From: Vanilla planifolia
Taxonomy: Eukaryota > Streptophyta > Magnoliopsida > Asparagales > Orchidaceae
Length of the DNA stretch: 64,000 bases
Assembly: GCA_023846275.1 (NCBI GenBank)
Contig: CM043877.1
Coordinates: 18,458,607-18,522,606 of the forward strand
Direction of reading: 5' to 3'
Shown: positions 1-12,903 of the stretch, one piece after another
Layout: each line of letters starts with the position of its first letter
Numbering within the stretch: position 1 is the first letter of the stretch
Position numbers and translations under genes: made by a program
The notes under the pieces: generated by a model
The model's input: only the letters and a program-made list of their open reading frames with translations
The model's database searches: none
Told to the model about the DNA's origin: nothing

Positions 1-59
1 ATAGGTAACAAGATCTAATAATAAAATCATAATAAGGATATTTATCTAGTGGAGAATAA

Positions 60-870
60 GAATAGATGAGATAGGAAAGGTCAACAAGTTTGCGAGCTCA
101 AAGATATATTACACTTATTATGAATGAGAGGCACAATGGCATACATCACATTTATAGATTGGTGGAATTTTTAAGACTACATCCACCACATATGATAGAA
201 AAAACTAATCCATTTGAAGATGAATACCAATTAAAGAGGATTAAGATAATATTGGATTATATTTCTTGCCCAAAGCATAAGAAAGTTTCCTTTGTAGTGT
301 TGACACTTGATGGCATTATTCATCATTGGTGGAGAGGTCAAACAAGACTCCATTATGATAATTAGCTTAGCACTTAAGATCTTGTGGAAGGAATTCTTCA
401 ATGCTTTTCTAAAATGGTAATGAGCAAATTTTATCTAGGTTATCCAAATATGCTCTAGAGTTGTTAGCAAGTAAAGAACAAAAGTGTTGCATGTTCTAGA
501 AAGGTTACAAAATTCAATTAAGATTGTATTAGCCTCTATGAAATTCACTTATAAAGAACTATTTGTGACTACAAGGTGAATTAAGTAAGATCAAAATGTG
601 ATAGAATTTATAAAAGCATCAATTAGAAGAAAAAGTGTAATCTTATCACAAGTTGAACATATGTCTAAGGAGACAACTAGATTACGAGCACAAGATACAA
701 ATACTAAGACAAGGGATAATCCATTATGTCAAACTTGTAGCAAAAAGCATTGGACAAAATATTATAAGAATTCTATCAAATATTTATTTACAATGAGATG
801 GGACATTATACTAGAGAATGTCCTTTTATTATAGATTATGAAGGGAGGTAATAACACTTGGAGAAATAAT
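60..870 (+). mobile_element. Ty3/gypsy gag remnant (fossil)
   Basis: This is a decayed piece of a Ty3/gypsy LTR-retrotransposon gag region. The translation shows the family's typical block: a FLRLHPP-like stretch, a Cys-Pro-containing helix, then VSFVVLTLDG and WWRG, as in plant chromovirus gags. A Cys/His zinc-knuckle-like pattern follows further downstream (roughly 720-835). The region is clearly broken by several interruptions, and no protease or reverse transcriptase follows; the next sequence is repeat family R1. No LTR is visible, and the left end may lie outside the window. The degree of decay suggests an old insertion. Confidence 0.7.
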
Positions 871-999
871 GCACATATAAATTCTTACTTAGGAGATTCT
901 TGAAAAAATACAACAAATAAAGGAAAGAGAATGACTTCTTCATATTAAGCATAAATTATTGTAATTATAAGAAATCAATATGCATAAGAGGAGGATGAA

Positions 1000-3130
1000 T
1001 TATAGAAGTTTAATAATTATTTGATTTTAAACTCAAGTATAAAAGTAATAAAAAAGTTTTACTTCATCAAACTAGTTTGATTAACTAAATTTACTTTGTA
1101 AAGCAAAACAAAAATTTTTATTAATTAATCTTAAATCTTATCTATAATTTTTTTTTTCAAATTTGTTTGACTAACTATGAGGTAAGTAGAGCATAATAGT
1201 AAGTTAAGCAAAAGAGGAAAAAGATTTTTAGGTAATTTAGTCTAACTAGAGCCTACATCCACCCCAATCAACCTAATTAAGTTTTTATTAAAAAATTACT
1301 CCTATTTTCCATAATTGGTACAGATAAATCTTACAAACTTAATCTTTTGACAAAGTTGATAAACATACACCTTACAAAGCACAAGTATAGTAGCTTCATT
1401 ATTATTAAAGCACTTATAACATGGTAAAGCTTAAGGATTATATCATTCACTTATTAAAAAAATCTATATAAAATAATAGCTAAATAATTTAGAAGATATT
1501 AACAAATAAAGTGAAACTTCATGCAATACAATATTGATGAAAAACTAGATTAAGAATAAAATGGATGTAGAATAGAAGGATTACTCAAATTTTGCAAAGC
1601 CCATATTCAAGTAATTTGTTTATTATAATCCTTAAAAAGATTTAGCAATCTATGCATCATTTATTCTTCATGTATTCTATCTCTATTCATACGAGTAAGT
1701 GAATTAGATTCAAATAAAGAAGTTGCAATAGCTATAATTACATTTTGGAGACTCTTCAAATAATTATTGCATGGTTTCGATGATGTATCATATTAATACA
1801 TCAAAACCATAGTATTCGGAGAATAAGAATAATTATGAGATCATTTCCGGGATCCAATGATATAGCTAGCATTAATAGTCTCAAAATGATTTGTCATACA
1901 AGTTTACAAAGTGTATTCATATTGTTCAATGTCAATACTTAGTGTAGTACTTAAGTTTAATTCATATTATAATAGATGAACACATAGATTTTACAAGTAT
2001 AATACAAGTCATTTTTAGTTAAAATAGACTAAAAAAATAGTTATATATATATGTGATAAATTTATCATAGTAGTATGATAACTTTGTATCAAATTTGTTA
2101 TAAGTCTCTCATAAGATTGTAACATACAAGTGTGAGATTAGGATTATCATTGTACATTAATGTAGATCGACATTAAGGTTTAAAAAGTAAATGATTGCAC
2201 TCATGTAGATGTCATATTCATACGATACTATAAGTGCATTTCTTATATAAGTAATTTTAGTTGTTTGCGATAAAAAATGGATTGTACAAATATGATAATT
2301 TGTTTTATACTATATGTAGTCAATATATGCACATAGAGCATAACTCAGTGACCATATCAAGATTATTATGTTTATAACCAAGCTGTAATAATATGACAAA
2401 GCCATACTAGTACAATATGTTAATTGTACATATCTAAACACAACTAAGTTTGTATATTATGCCCTTAGAGAAAATAGATTGTGTAATCGTATGAAAAAAG
2501 CTTCGTACTTATACGATGTTAATGTAAACTCATCTCATAAGGAATAGATCGAAAATGAACAAAGTCAATACCTTGCATAATCTAGTTTGCACTTAAAACC
2601 TTATGTCTAGAAGGCAGTCGCATATGTACGATGAACCTATTGTACATATATAATGTCATGATAAACTCAAACTTCAATTATAATAGAAATCCTAAATATA
2701 GTCTATGCAAGTATGAAATTAAGCATCATATCATACTATCATTAGGCAATGAAAACAAAAGCTTATTTTAAACTTAATTTTAGTATCTTAATACTTGAAT
2801 TGACTTTAAAAGAGCTAGAAATGATGTTACTAATAAAATATTATAGTTCTAAAAAATTTTAATAATTAGAAACCATGATTTAACAAAGTGATGCATGTAA
2901 TGAGATTTTCCTAAATGTCATATAAATAACAAGAAATAAATTAGTAAATAAAATCAAATATTATTTTGAAAGTAAACTCTTAATAGGTAGCCACTCGACC
3001 AAGAGTTGGAATTATGACTTAATGATATACAAGTTGAGCTAAAACTTAAGCATAAATCTTCGATTATAACTACCAAAATTTTTATTTTATTCTAAGATGG
3101 TTAAATGACATTTACTTGTTTGACCAATAA
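1000..3130 (+). repeat. Dispersed repeat family R1, copy 1
   Basis: This block is recognisably related to 39316-41760 and 41972-44830. Shared landmarks in the same order are a GCCTACATCCACCCC box (about 1250), a stretch around TGATGCAATACAAT-type words (about 1520), a TATCATATTAATACATC-like block (about 1790), the GAGAAAATAGA word (about 2470), a TACGATGTTAATG-like stretch (about 2512), CTCAAACTTCAATT (about 2670), and a final block around 2950-3070. No open reading frame of note lies inside. I cannot classify the family; its GAGGG-GTGAATT start and CCTACATCCAC box recur, from memory, in repeats of many plants. Confidence 0.6.
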
Positions 3131-4680
3131 AATTTTGATCTTGGTTATTGATAAAGTAGAGTAAAATAATAATTTTAGCTTTTGTCTCATAAAATGTATC
3201 ATTCTTTTAAGTAATTTAGATTTAAAAAATCTTGATATTATTAGATAAAATTTATGAAAATGAATTTATTGATACTTGTTTTATTATAATTGTAATTCGT
3301 TGAGATTTAATGTGACTGGTATGATGGAAGACAATTATTAAAAATTTATAATAAAATATTATTAAAAACACAAAAATCTCTGAGCCTTCCAACCCAACAT
3401 CTACCTAAAATCACCGGAGCACTTTCGAAGAGCTTGATTTCTCCATCTGTCGCTCGTGCCGATGAAGTACCCGGGATCTTTTTCATCTCTCAGACGCACC
3501 AGCTGCTCTTCATCATCGCCCCTTTTAAGTTCATCGATCTAGTCTCTTCACCTTTCACACTCGATGGATCGAATCCTCAACCCTAGTTTTTGTCGCCTCG
3601 CTACCTCACTGTCTTGCCACTTAAAGGAGCTCCGACGATTGGATTGGTAGAACTTGTGAGCCGCTACCTATCATGTTCGTCCTTGGTTCGATAGAATGAG
3701 TTTGTCCCAAGCCGTGGGTCACAAAAAAAAATTGGATTTCCATGGATGGGAGTAGCAGGTGTTTGTCGCAGTTTGATTTGAGTCCTATCTTTGTTGTGTT
3801 ATCCATCAGATTCGGAGGGATTTTCCTTTGCTCTTCATTCCATTCACTTGGTCTGTGGCTTTGCTTGTGACGTCCTGAAACTATAGCTTTGCTTGTGAGA
3901 TTCTGAAGCTAAAGCAATGCGCAGTCCATGAATTTGTTACCAAAGTGTACGCTAGGTGGTGTGGTTTGTGCATTTAATCTTGTTGGTTGATCATTAGCTG
4001 TTGAGATTCTGGTGTGCCTAGTGCAAGTTGAGTCGATTTGTGCTGTGAGTCCATGTAACGGTCAGGATATGTTGCCCCACTTATTTTGGAGGTTACCACA
4101 TAAGGCTGGCCTAATTGATATCAATGCTGATGTCCGAAGAGTGTGGTAAAGACGAATTACTTGCATGTTCTGAATAAAATAGTTGTTGCAGTGCGAATAA
4201 AGGGTTGCAAGCTAGGACTTGGGAAGCATTTTATTGAGTAGATGTTGTTGGAGGGTAGGAGTACGTTTTAAGTGCCCTATTACTGTCTAACAGGACATTG
4301 GATTGAGCCCTTCATTTGTCAAGCTTGAGTGTTAAGCAAGATGAGATTGATCTGATGCAAATGGGAAAGACAAAGGCAATGAAGATTTTTAAATAATGTG
4401 TGAGGAAGAGGGTTCTTCTAGTGAAATTATGAGAATTTTCTCTCGTAGGTTTGTTCCCCTTCCTTAATGGGTTGATTTGTTGCACGATTTTAACATCGTG
4501 GCCTTTCCTTTAAGGTGAATTAGGGCAAGTTCACCACCTTCAATTGCTCCTTTTTTGAGGTGCTTCGTTTGTCTGAATCTGCCTCATGAATTAAAATTAA
4601 GTCGTGTAAACTGGAGATTGTCTTTGATGATGATAGCATCTGCAAAATGACAGACACCTACAAACACTAATTTGAAAGTT
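3131..4680. other. GC-richer stretch of unknown origin
   Basis: From about 3370 the base composition rises sharply compared with the flanks, with pyrimidine-rich and ACCCTAG-type text that resembles a 5' leader. A 29-bp direct repeat sits at about 3861-3918 (TTGCTTGTGA words). No long reading frame exists. It lies directly upstream of a LINE ORF1 fragment in the same orientation, so it may be the 5' part of that LINE, but a captured or degenerate host sequence cannot be excluded. Confidence 0.35.
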
Positions 4681-4689
4681 TTTGCATTA

Positions 4690-5420
4690 TTGATCTAACA
4701 TAGAAGTTTTAAGAGTAGGAATCCAAAAAATTGGCTTCTCTAGAAGATTATTAGATATAGGCATGTGCTCTTTAGATTCTCACATATAGCAAACTATATT
4801 AGATGCTAGATACACAAATTTGAAAAATTGTAGATTTTCAAATGAACATTCCTAAATAGTTCCCCAATTTTCGACTCAATATTGAACTTTTTGCAAGCTT
4901 TGGTATGGATCTTATTAAAGCACATTCCAATCCACTAGTTCAACAAACAGGCCTTATTCTCAATTACTTCTACAATTCGTAATCCGTTAAAGGTAGATGC
5001 TACAACAATCAATTTAACTAGGCTTTATGTGGCTCGAATCTATGTTGAAGTCAATCTTGCAAAAGAGCTCCTTTAAAAGGTTAGAATTTCTAGAAATATT
5101 AGGAACAACAATAGATTTGGGTAAAAAAACAAGTATAAAAATCTTCTCAATTGCTATCTAAGCTATTATAAATAAGGGCACTTAATGCTTTAGTGCAAAC
5201 AAGCCACAAGTTCCTTTGATGAAAGAAATAAAAAAGTTGAGATAATTTTGACTACTCGGGAGGTGAGTAAATCACCTACTCTAGTTGAAGTTGGTGTTGG
5301 CACCCAAAGGTTGGACAAGGAAAGAAAATTGGTGTGGCAAAATAAGGGTACACAAAATGTAAAAGATAAGAAAAGATGACTTGAAGTAAAAACTAGTATA
5401 CAAATCTCACAAGAGATGGG
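4690..5420 (+). mobile_element. L1-type LINE, ORF1 fragment (LINE-A)
   Basis: The conceptual translation matches the DUF4283 plus zinc-knuckle-flanking layout of plant L1 LINE ORF1. Visible are a GFSRR-like start and a DAR-containing strand near 4790, then a stretch near 5000 reading as VDATTINLT, LYVAR-Y-EV and AKELL. Functional ORF1 proteins have the form PLK(V/I)D-T-NL--PS-ARV-VEVDL-KELP there. The remainder of ORF1 and all of ORF2 are absent. Many stops and frame changes show that it is inactive. The same ORF1 segment occurs at 17250-17560 in LINE-B. Confidence 0.6.
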
Positions 5421-5579
5421 CTAATTATGAGTTTTAAAATAATTTTTGTTAATACAAAATATACTTATTTTTTAAATACTTTTTATAAAATAAATTTGTA
5501 TTAGTTGAAAATTTTGATTTATAAATATATTAATTTATAATTTTTATGATTAAGAAAAATAAAAATAAAAGTTGAAATA

Positions 5580-5960
5580 ATACATCAAAATTTTGTTTGG
5601 TTCAAATTAGAAACCACGTCCACTTTTCAATTGAGATTAGGAAAAACTCTAATTGTAAAAGAGTAATAATTTGAAGTTTTGTTACGATTCACCTTTAACA
5701 TATTTAGGATTTTTTCCTACGGTTCCACTTTTAACAAATTAGCTTTTGTGAGTTCAATTATAACCCGAGCTTTTACGAGTTCAACCCTAACTCGATTTTT
5801 ACGAGATCAAACCAAATTTAGGCTTTCGCAAATGTTGAACTACCCAATCCAAAAGAAAAACAAAAATATAACAATAAACAAATTTTTGATAAAAATGTAT
5901 AAATTTTTTATGCTTGTTGATGAATGTAAAAAAGGTATAAAGAGATCAAAATTATGAAGA
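5580..5960 (+). repeat. R1 5' segment, partial copy
   Basis: This stretch aligns by eye with 55004-55220: an ACC-ACGTCCAC box, a TACGATTCACC / TACGGTTCACC box about 100 bp later, a GGATTTT-CCTACGG word, GAGTTCAA-type words, and an end with CCCAATCCAAAAGAAA, which corresponds to CCTTATCCCAAAGAAA. It is more diverged than the intron copies. The 92-codon open frame across it is not gene-like. Confidence 0.55.
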
Positions 5961-6179
5961 GAATTGAGAAAATGAAAGCTTAGAAGAATTAGAGCTTAGC
6001 TAAAAAAATTGAAATTTCAAGTAATCGTAAGTACTAATAAGGAAAATTTAAGTTAGTAGAATATGATGCAGCCCTTCTTTGAGATGTTAAAATCTTATTC
6101 ATATACATTAGTTATTTCATGCATAATTGTTAAGTATTTATAAAAAAAATTTATTTATAGCCATTAGAAAGACAAGCAA

Positions 6180-6680
6180 AATCTATCTGAAAAGTTATTG
6201 CCAAAATTAGTAGATCATCAACTGGTGAAAAATTGGTGGATTACTCAATTTTCTAAGTTTAAATGCAAAATCATGATAATGGTTTAATGGACTCCAACAC
6301 CAATGAATATTTTTCAAATTAAACACATGAATTAACTAGTAGGAACCCTAGACTTATTGGTTGTGGTGGTGTGATCAAAGACCATTCAAGTAAAGCCATC
6401 AAAGCATTCTTAATTTACATAAGATCTAGAACAAACACAAAAGCTAAAGCCAATGCAATTTTGTTTGGTTTAAAATTATGTCACAAGTTAGGCTTATAAA
6501 ACATCATTGTAGAGTTGAATAATAGGTTAATCCTAACAATGATCCACATGTGAATCTCTTAGTGTATACTAAGTATTTTGAATCAAATTAATCAATTTCA
6601 TTTCAAACATATTCAATTATAGTATATACAAAAAGAATGTAATATTGTGGCCATCATTTAGCTCAATTAACCAATTGTTG
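6180..6680 (+). mobile_element. LINE RNase H fragment (LINE-E)
   Basis: The translation at about 6350-6530 reads GCGGVIKDHSSKAIKAF, then TKAKANAILFGLKLCHKLGL and IVELN. This is the RNase H-like domain (RVT_3) found at the C-terminus of plant L1-type ORF2 proteins (G-GG-IRD-G, E/A-A-L-GL--C--LG, -VE-D). Further on, near 6600-6660, comes a QFHF-HI---YIQKECNIVA-like stretch that matches the H--RE-N--AD end of that domain. Upstream endonuclease and reverse transcriptase are missing, so this is a 5'-truncated or rearranged copy. Confidence 0.6.
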
Positions 6681-6689
6681 TCTCTACTA

Positions 6690-7160
6690 TAAGGTAGTAG
6701 ACTCATAGCAAAAATAATTATCATACAATGACAATTCATATATTACACTTGTATAATTCATGCTCTTTCATAGAAAGTTTTGAAGACTTATGACAAAAAT
6801 AACTATGATAATGTCATGAACTAAGATAACTCTATCATATGTGAATGATTCTTATATTAAGTCTTAAAGAATTAATTATTGTATGATATATAATACTTCA
6901 TCTTTATATAATTACATCATAAAGAAAATTTTTGAGACCTTGGAATTGGTGAAAATAGTTATCCTATAGTGGTGATCCATTATCGCACTTGTACAATAAT
7001 CTATTAATTATATAAATACAATACTCATATTGTTGCTTCGTAGAGGTGATCTTAGTTTTATATCTATTGTCCCCATACAATCTCTATAAAGTATTAGTAT
7101 GTATGGAATCTAAAAGCATACAACTATTTCATCCTCTTTGAAAATCAACAATAAGTCATT
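6690..7160 (+). repeat. Possible degenerate R1 3'-type segment
   Basis: The stretch is rich in ATGATA, TACAAT and CATACAAT words spaced as in the 3' half of R1 (compare 2290-2500 and 40800-41000). The similarity is in style and scattered words rather than a continuous alignment, so the assignment is weak. Confidence 0.3.
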
Positions 7161-8084
7161 TTGCAATCCCATTTTTCCTTTAATCCACTCAAGTGTATAA
7201 ATTCCAATACATCTCAAAAAGAATTGGCAAATGATTCATATTACAAAATCATAAGAAAAAGGACTTAATGGATCCTTCTCTCTCTTAGCTAGAGTCGTTA
7301 CTTGTTTACAACAATTCATCTTTGACTCCCATGCATCTTTCTTTATTTAGCTCAAATATAGATAACATATTTTATTCAATTAGATTTGTGCTAGTCTTGC
7401 TTCAAAGTTTTAAAGATATAAGATCATTGTATGCACTGTTGTTTAAAAGCTTTAAACAATTTGTATTAGCTATAATTATTGAGCTATTTTTGGTGTCACC
7501 ATTGAGCATCGTTACTTGTATTTTGTTACCCCTACCAATAGCAACAAAAGGTGCAATTTAGTAGAAGCCTATTCAAGTTGACAGTGTTGAAAGTAGGTAT
7601 GAGTTTAAGCCAAATCACTTAAAAAATCTCTTGTAGTGTCTCTCATTTACTTACTTGCTTTAAATTATCTTTTATTTTATATGTAATAATTATGTTCTTA
7701 CTATTTTAAAAGGATTTTAAAGTTTTATAGTCTTTTGATTGGTTTGTTATTAAAGTCACAATTCATCACTCCACCCCCCTCTTATGGTGTTTTGATCCTT
7801 ACTAAATTCAATAAATACAAGATCTCAAAGATTTTTGAGATAATGATGAAGAGGAGCAAAAAATTAAACCCAAATTTTTGGAAGGTCAAGATTCAAATTT
7901 CAATCTTAATAAGGAAAATAATATTCTATATTTTATAATATATTATAAATTTGAACACAAGATGAAATAAAATAGATATTATTATGTGAATCATATGGAT
8001 CGAGATATATGATACATCTTAGAATGACCAAAATATATTACGATATGAAGAAGAGCTTTTGGTGTTAAGAATGAAAAGAGGTAT
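7161..8084. other. Unassigned AT-rich sequence
   Basis: Two short open frames (7322-7561 and 7735-7938) show no recognisable domain and have no splice or start context suggesting a gene. Nothing else can be supported here. Confidence 0.4.
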
Positions 8085-8500
8085 GCAAGATTTTGTAAGT
8101 AGGTGCTTAATATATTAATAAGTAAAAAAGGAACACCAAAAGATTGATAGATTACTTCAACCTCTTCTTATACCAGTCTAGAAATGAGATGAGGTATCCA
8201 TGGACTTTGTGGTTGATTTACTAAAGACTAGCTAAAGATAAAAGTGTTATCAAGATAGTTGAACAAACTCACTAAGTCAACTCATGGTCAATAAAAATGA
8301 CTTATATATCAAAAATGTTAGCCTAATTCTATGATCAAATAGTGACCTTTCATGGGTTTCCAAATTTCATTATATCCAAACATGACTCAAAATTTACCTC
8401 ACACTTTTACAGGAAAGTATTAGATACTTGTGAAACTTAACTAAATTTTAGTACAACATTCTATTCATAGGTTGAGATATATCAAAAATCACTTAACATT
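8085..8500 (+). mobile_element. Probable Ty3/gypsy integrase scrap (fossil)
   Basis: Scattered matches to the Ty3/gypsy pol core are visible. They include a KGTPK / QPL-IP-like stretch near 8125-8175, an SMDFVVDLL-K motif near 8200 (typical integrase form: SMDFV-DLP), and weaker matches to the following integrase segment up to about 8480. The region is heavily decayed, with several interruptions, and no LTR is seen beside it. It could belong to the same lineage as the gag remnant at the left edge, but the two are separated by unrelated repeats. Confidence 0.45.
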
Positions 8501-8699
8501 CTAAAATATGTAATTCTCATAAGTAAGAATTGATTTTTTAGATGTGACCTCTACTAAAAAAAAGACAGTGATCTACGTACTTGATGTATATATTTGTTGA
8601 TTGCGTGGTTTTCAATGTAGGCTTTATTGTAAAAAATTTAAATTCATGTAACAATTTATATCTCAATTGATATTTGTTGTAATTGCTCGTTAACAATAA

Positions 8700-8785
8700 T
8701 AAAGAATTTGGATTGATTATATATATATATACACATACATGTACACACATATACATAAATGCATACACACACAGACAAACATGAA
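8700..8785. repeat. TA/CA simple repeat
   Basis: A run of alternating TA followed by ACACATACA-type dinucleotide-rich sequence. The 76-codon minus-strand frame over it is low-complexity. Confidence 0.7.
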
Positions 8786-10149
8786 TTCAGTTCATGTGCC
8801 ACATTGTAATCAATATGCTATTATTTCTCTTAACATGAATGTGGTAAGAAAATTCTTTTAAAATTTTTGTACAAGTATGCATGTAAATGAAAAAAGATGT
8901 TAAGTGGTTTTTAAGAAAAAAATAAAAAAAAAGAAAGAATGAATTTGAATCAAAATATTAAATTTTTAATTAAAACATACTAAAAAGAAGTTAGGGTTAA
9001 ATCGTCCAAAGAAGAGGAAAAAAAGATAATGTAAACTTGAAGGGTGTTGTCATTATAGGTAGAGCCCAATATAACCAAAAAGGAGATATGATAAGGAAGA
9101 GATAATTGGCTTAATCATGTGAACTAAAAAGTATGGACCTAATTGAGTAGGTCTTAAGTTCTACATGTAGTGATCCAACTTTTTGAGAAGACTAACTTAT
9201 TGAATTATATTAGAACGATGAAACCTAGCAATTATTTTAAAAGAGGTTTAATATATGGTTGAGTGATAAGGAAAAATAAACTTCAATAAGTACATTTCTA
9301 TAATAAATTACATTGCATGGTTATTGCATATTATTTTAATAATGCAAAGTTGTTCCTTATTTTATTAACTCGTACACTATAGTTCTTAGCAAGCAACATG
9401 ACCCAAATTATTAATACTTTGCATTATTTTATATAATATTGGATGTTGGTTCTTGATGATGGCTTAGGTTATTTTGAGTTTAGAATAAGTTTGTACTTCT
9501 ATATCATATAAATATTCTTTATATGAACTAAGGGAATGATGACTAGTATGATGATGTAATATAACATGATTTTCCTATACATCAATAAATATTAAGTATT
9601 AGGTTTTGAGGTGATTGTTATAATATCATCATTGCATTAGTAACTTCAACTGAAATATGTAGAAAGTAATTTTATTTCTGTTGCAACACTATGTTATTTA
9701 AATTTATTTATTTGTACAAATTGTTTGTGTTAAAAAGTTTATCTATATTTTTTGTTATGGTAAAGAATAAAAAAAGAATTTATTTTTAAAAATAAATATA
9801 TGTGATTTATGACTTTTTACTCAAAAAGAATTTTATAAAATATTTCTATTTAAGTGATTTTTTTAAAGAATTGGTTTCAAAATTTAGTAACATACTATTT
9901 TATTTAAAGATAAAGGCAAGGCACCACACTTACAACCACACTTTATAAGATTTTGCTTGAGAAAATACTTAATTCTTGTATTCCTTTTTTCTCCTTTTTC
10001 TCCTCTCCTCACATATAATCTTCTTACATATTTATCGAAGTACAAGAACGGTATTTGGGTTCATACATTTAACTCTCCTTGAATCCTATCCAAAATAATA
10101 TAAAAATCATTAAAATCATCCCTTACTCTCCTTATGTATAACAATTATG
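8786..10149. other. AT-rich intergenic sequence, nothing recognised
   Basis: There is no long frame, no recognisable transposon domain and no simple repeat. Text around 9000-9300 is slightly less AT-rich and could be transposon-derived, but it has no identifying feature. Confidence 0.4.
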
Positions 10150-10430
10150 TAAATGGCCAACTATTGTTGCACTTACCACATTGGTGCTGCTTGTGTGGCA
10201 TAGTGGGTGGCATGCGTGACACTTACTATGCGTGAGTAGGTGGCACATGCTACACTTATTACACGCACTATTTGCATCAATGGTTGCTATTATAAGTGCA
10301 ATTATGTTCAGACAACTATGCTATGCAAGCATGCTCACATCACACATGTTTCAAGAATGCCCTGCATGCCACATGTTCTATTTCTTGATTTGCATAATGA
10401 TTCTTTTTTGTCATGTTTTTCATTGAAAGG
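10150..10430. repeat. Short-word-rich tract (TGTGGCA/CATGC)
   Basis: GC content rises locally and words such as GTGGCA, CATGC, CACATGC and ACACTTA(T/C) recur many times in under 300 bp. Two overlapping open frames (10232-10426 and 10240-10446) in different phases both run through it, as expected of repetitive low-complexity sequence rather than a gene. Confidence 0.4.
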
Positions 10431-10499
10431 TCATTTTCTTTCATGACACCCCATTGAAGGTGAATGTTTAAATAATTTTTCAAAATATCAAGAAATCCC

Positions 10500-10690
10500 T
10501 AAATCCTTTTTACACCTTATCTTAAACATAAATTAATTTAGTATCAATCTAACCTTACTCCTAAACTAATCATAAAATAAACATAATCCTAACTTAGTCA
10601 TCATCATAACCTTAACCTAACTTAATATTAACCTAAACTTAGTCATAATCTTCATCATAACAATAAAAACGAATTAGTCATAAACTGTGA
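10500..10690. repeat. Degenerate CTAA-rich tract
   Basis: Words of the type CCTAACTTA, TAACCTAA and AATCCTAAC recur every 6-12 bp. The same style of tract, much longer, is found at 31030-32340 and 34360-35000. It directly precedes repeat R2 copy 1. Confidence 0.5.
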
Positions 10691-12540
10691 CATTCTTAAT
10701 TTCCTTATTTATTAAATATAAAATCATTACCAAAAAATCTCCTTTTATCTTTAGTTTTAAAATGTCTTCACTTATCTTAATGTAGAAAGTCATGTTAAAT
10801 ATAAATAATAAAATATTCCTAACATCTAAAAACCTTTTTATTTTCAAATGAATAACACCTTTTTATAATAAAATAATATCCTTCAAGCCAAATACTTTTA
10901 ATAGATTTTAGCAAAAAAATTTCAAAACATTCCAAATAAATAGATTTATAATTCCCACAATGAAATAAATAAATGCCAATACATATATTAAACTAGATTA
11001 GCTATCACAATAATATTATATCAATGACAAAACATAATGCAAAATATCTAAGAAATAATAAAATAAAAACTAAAAGCTATGCCATCCTTTGTCGTATCTT
11101 TCCTATGAGTCCCTCTATGTGAATCATTTTAACTTATAAATTTCAAGACAAAGAAATAACTAATCTAACTGATAGAATGTCGAGGAGCAAAATTTTATAC
11201 ACTTAAGATAAAATATTACAAACATAAGAGAACAACATGTTGGTCAATAGGCATACATTTTGTATAACTGACATAATGCAAATGAGATGAAAATATAAAA
11301 GCAACTTATACCATATCCTAATAAATTATGATTATTTAATTCTTTGTTTCTCTTTATTTCTTTTTTCTTGATTACTTGTTCATTTTAGTTTTTATAAAAT
11401 TTTGCATTGACCTATATATAAATTTTTAGCTTCTAAAGAGGATTATACAGGTCACTTGACTTAATTCAGGTGGATCTTTTATGACTATATTAGGGCTTTA
11501 CTTATTAGAAATATCTTATGAGTTTAACAAGTCAAACAAGTTACTTCACTTCTAGGTGCATCTCTAAAGAGCTCTATGAGGGGTTATTTCTAATATAATA
11601 TGTCTCAATGAGCACACATAGCCTTTACACTTTTTTCTTTAAATGATTTAACCTAATTTATTTTTATTATTTTAAAAAACTCCAATACCTTTATTTGTCC
11701 TGTAAGCATATTTTTTTTTTTTTTTGGTTTTCTAACCAATGCACTTAACCATGCCCAATTTTAGATGATTACATGCCTCTTTAAGAGATTTTGTCCATCA
11801 AAATGTAATCATTGCTCATAATTTTAATTATATCATGAGAAGAGAACATGATCCAATCATGTGATCATAATAAATTTTGAATCAAGTAAGCTATTATCCA
11901 CAAAATATTACAACACTGATCAACCATGTTCCACGTGCTATGAAAAGTTGTCTATCATTTGAAAAATTGTTTCCTTTAATTTTTCCATTAATTAAAAGAA
12001 CACATAAATCAAATATATGCATAAACTATATAAATCACGTCTATCATTTATTTTGAGTTGTTGTCATGCCTTAAAACTTCTTGAATTTTGCAACGTGAAA
12101 TATTTTCCCTTCTACTTTGCTTAGCTACTACACAAGACAACCTCTCCCAAATGTTTTCCCCAATTTTCTAAAATCCTTAAGAATTAACAACCCTTCCTTT
12201 TATGACTCATGACCTTCTCCTTCCTCCTAAAATTCCTCTTACTGCCTCCTCAACTTCCCAAATCTTCCTCTTTCTTTAATGTCGACATCTCCGCATCACT
12301 TATGGCTTTCACTAATTAAAATCATTTTCCTTGTGAGTTTCTATAAATTATTTTAGGAATTTAGAAAATAAATTTATACTTTTTAATCAATTTGAACTCC
12401 AAAAGTTTGTTAACCAATTTTAATTGATTCTCTACAACAAGTTCTATATGCCTAATTTTCATATTGTTTTACATTGATTAGTATTTTTAATAATTTTTCT
12501 AATTCAACAATCCTTATAATAATTATATAACAATCATATT
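10690..12540. repeat. Dispersed repeat R2, copy 1
   Basis: This block is co-linear with 28900-30960. Shared stretches include TAGAAAG(T/C)CAT followed by ATATAAATAATAAAA, CAAAATATCTAAGAAATA, ATCATTTTAACTTATAAA, CATACCATAT-type text, TTAACCATGCCCAATT and GATGATTA-ATGCC. Divergence is substantial, so both copies are old. No coding sequence is visible. It may be a non-autonomous retroelement or a relic LTR read in reverse, but nothing identifies it. The solo LTR at 12552 is inserted at or just past its right end. Confidence 0.55.
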
Positions 12541-12546
12541 TAAAGA

Positions 12547-12551
12547 CATAC
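12547..12551. repeat. Left target-site duplication of solo LTR
   Basis: The pentamer CATAC directly precedes the LTR's TG. The pentamer directly after the LTR's terminal CA is TATAC, a 4 of 5 match, as expected for an aged 5-bp duplication. Confidence 0.55.
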
Positions 12552-12903
12552 TGTAACAGCCTTACTTTTTCTTTATTTTATTTTTTTGTTGAAAGAGCTC
12601 TTTGAGATTAGTCTAATGGTATTTAGTTTGTAATTTTTGGAGTTCTAAGAAATAAATTATGAATTTTTAAAGATTTAGATAGATTTGTAATATTGAGGAT
12701 ATATGTGTAATTTTATAAATGTTGGCATAGTTCAATTCATTTTGGCAGAAGGTATATTTATAATTTTAAAGTTGTTGGCTGCTACAGGTATATATGGAAT
12801 TTTAGGAATTTCACCGCAGGTTTATTTCTCCGGACGGAGGATATATGTGCAAATAAGATATTTGAAAAGAGTGATATGCAAAATGTGGTTCACGAACCGA
12901 GGT

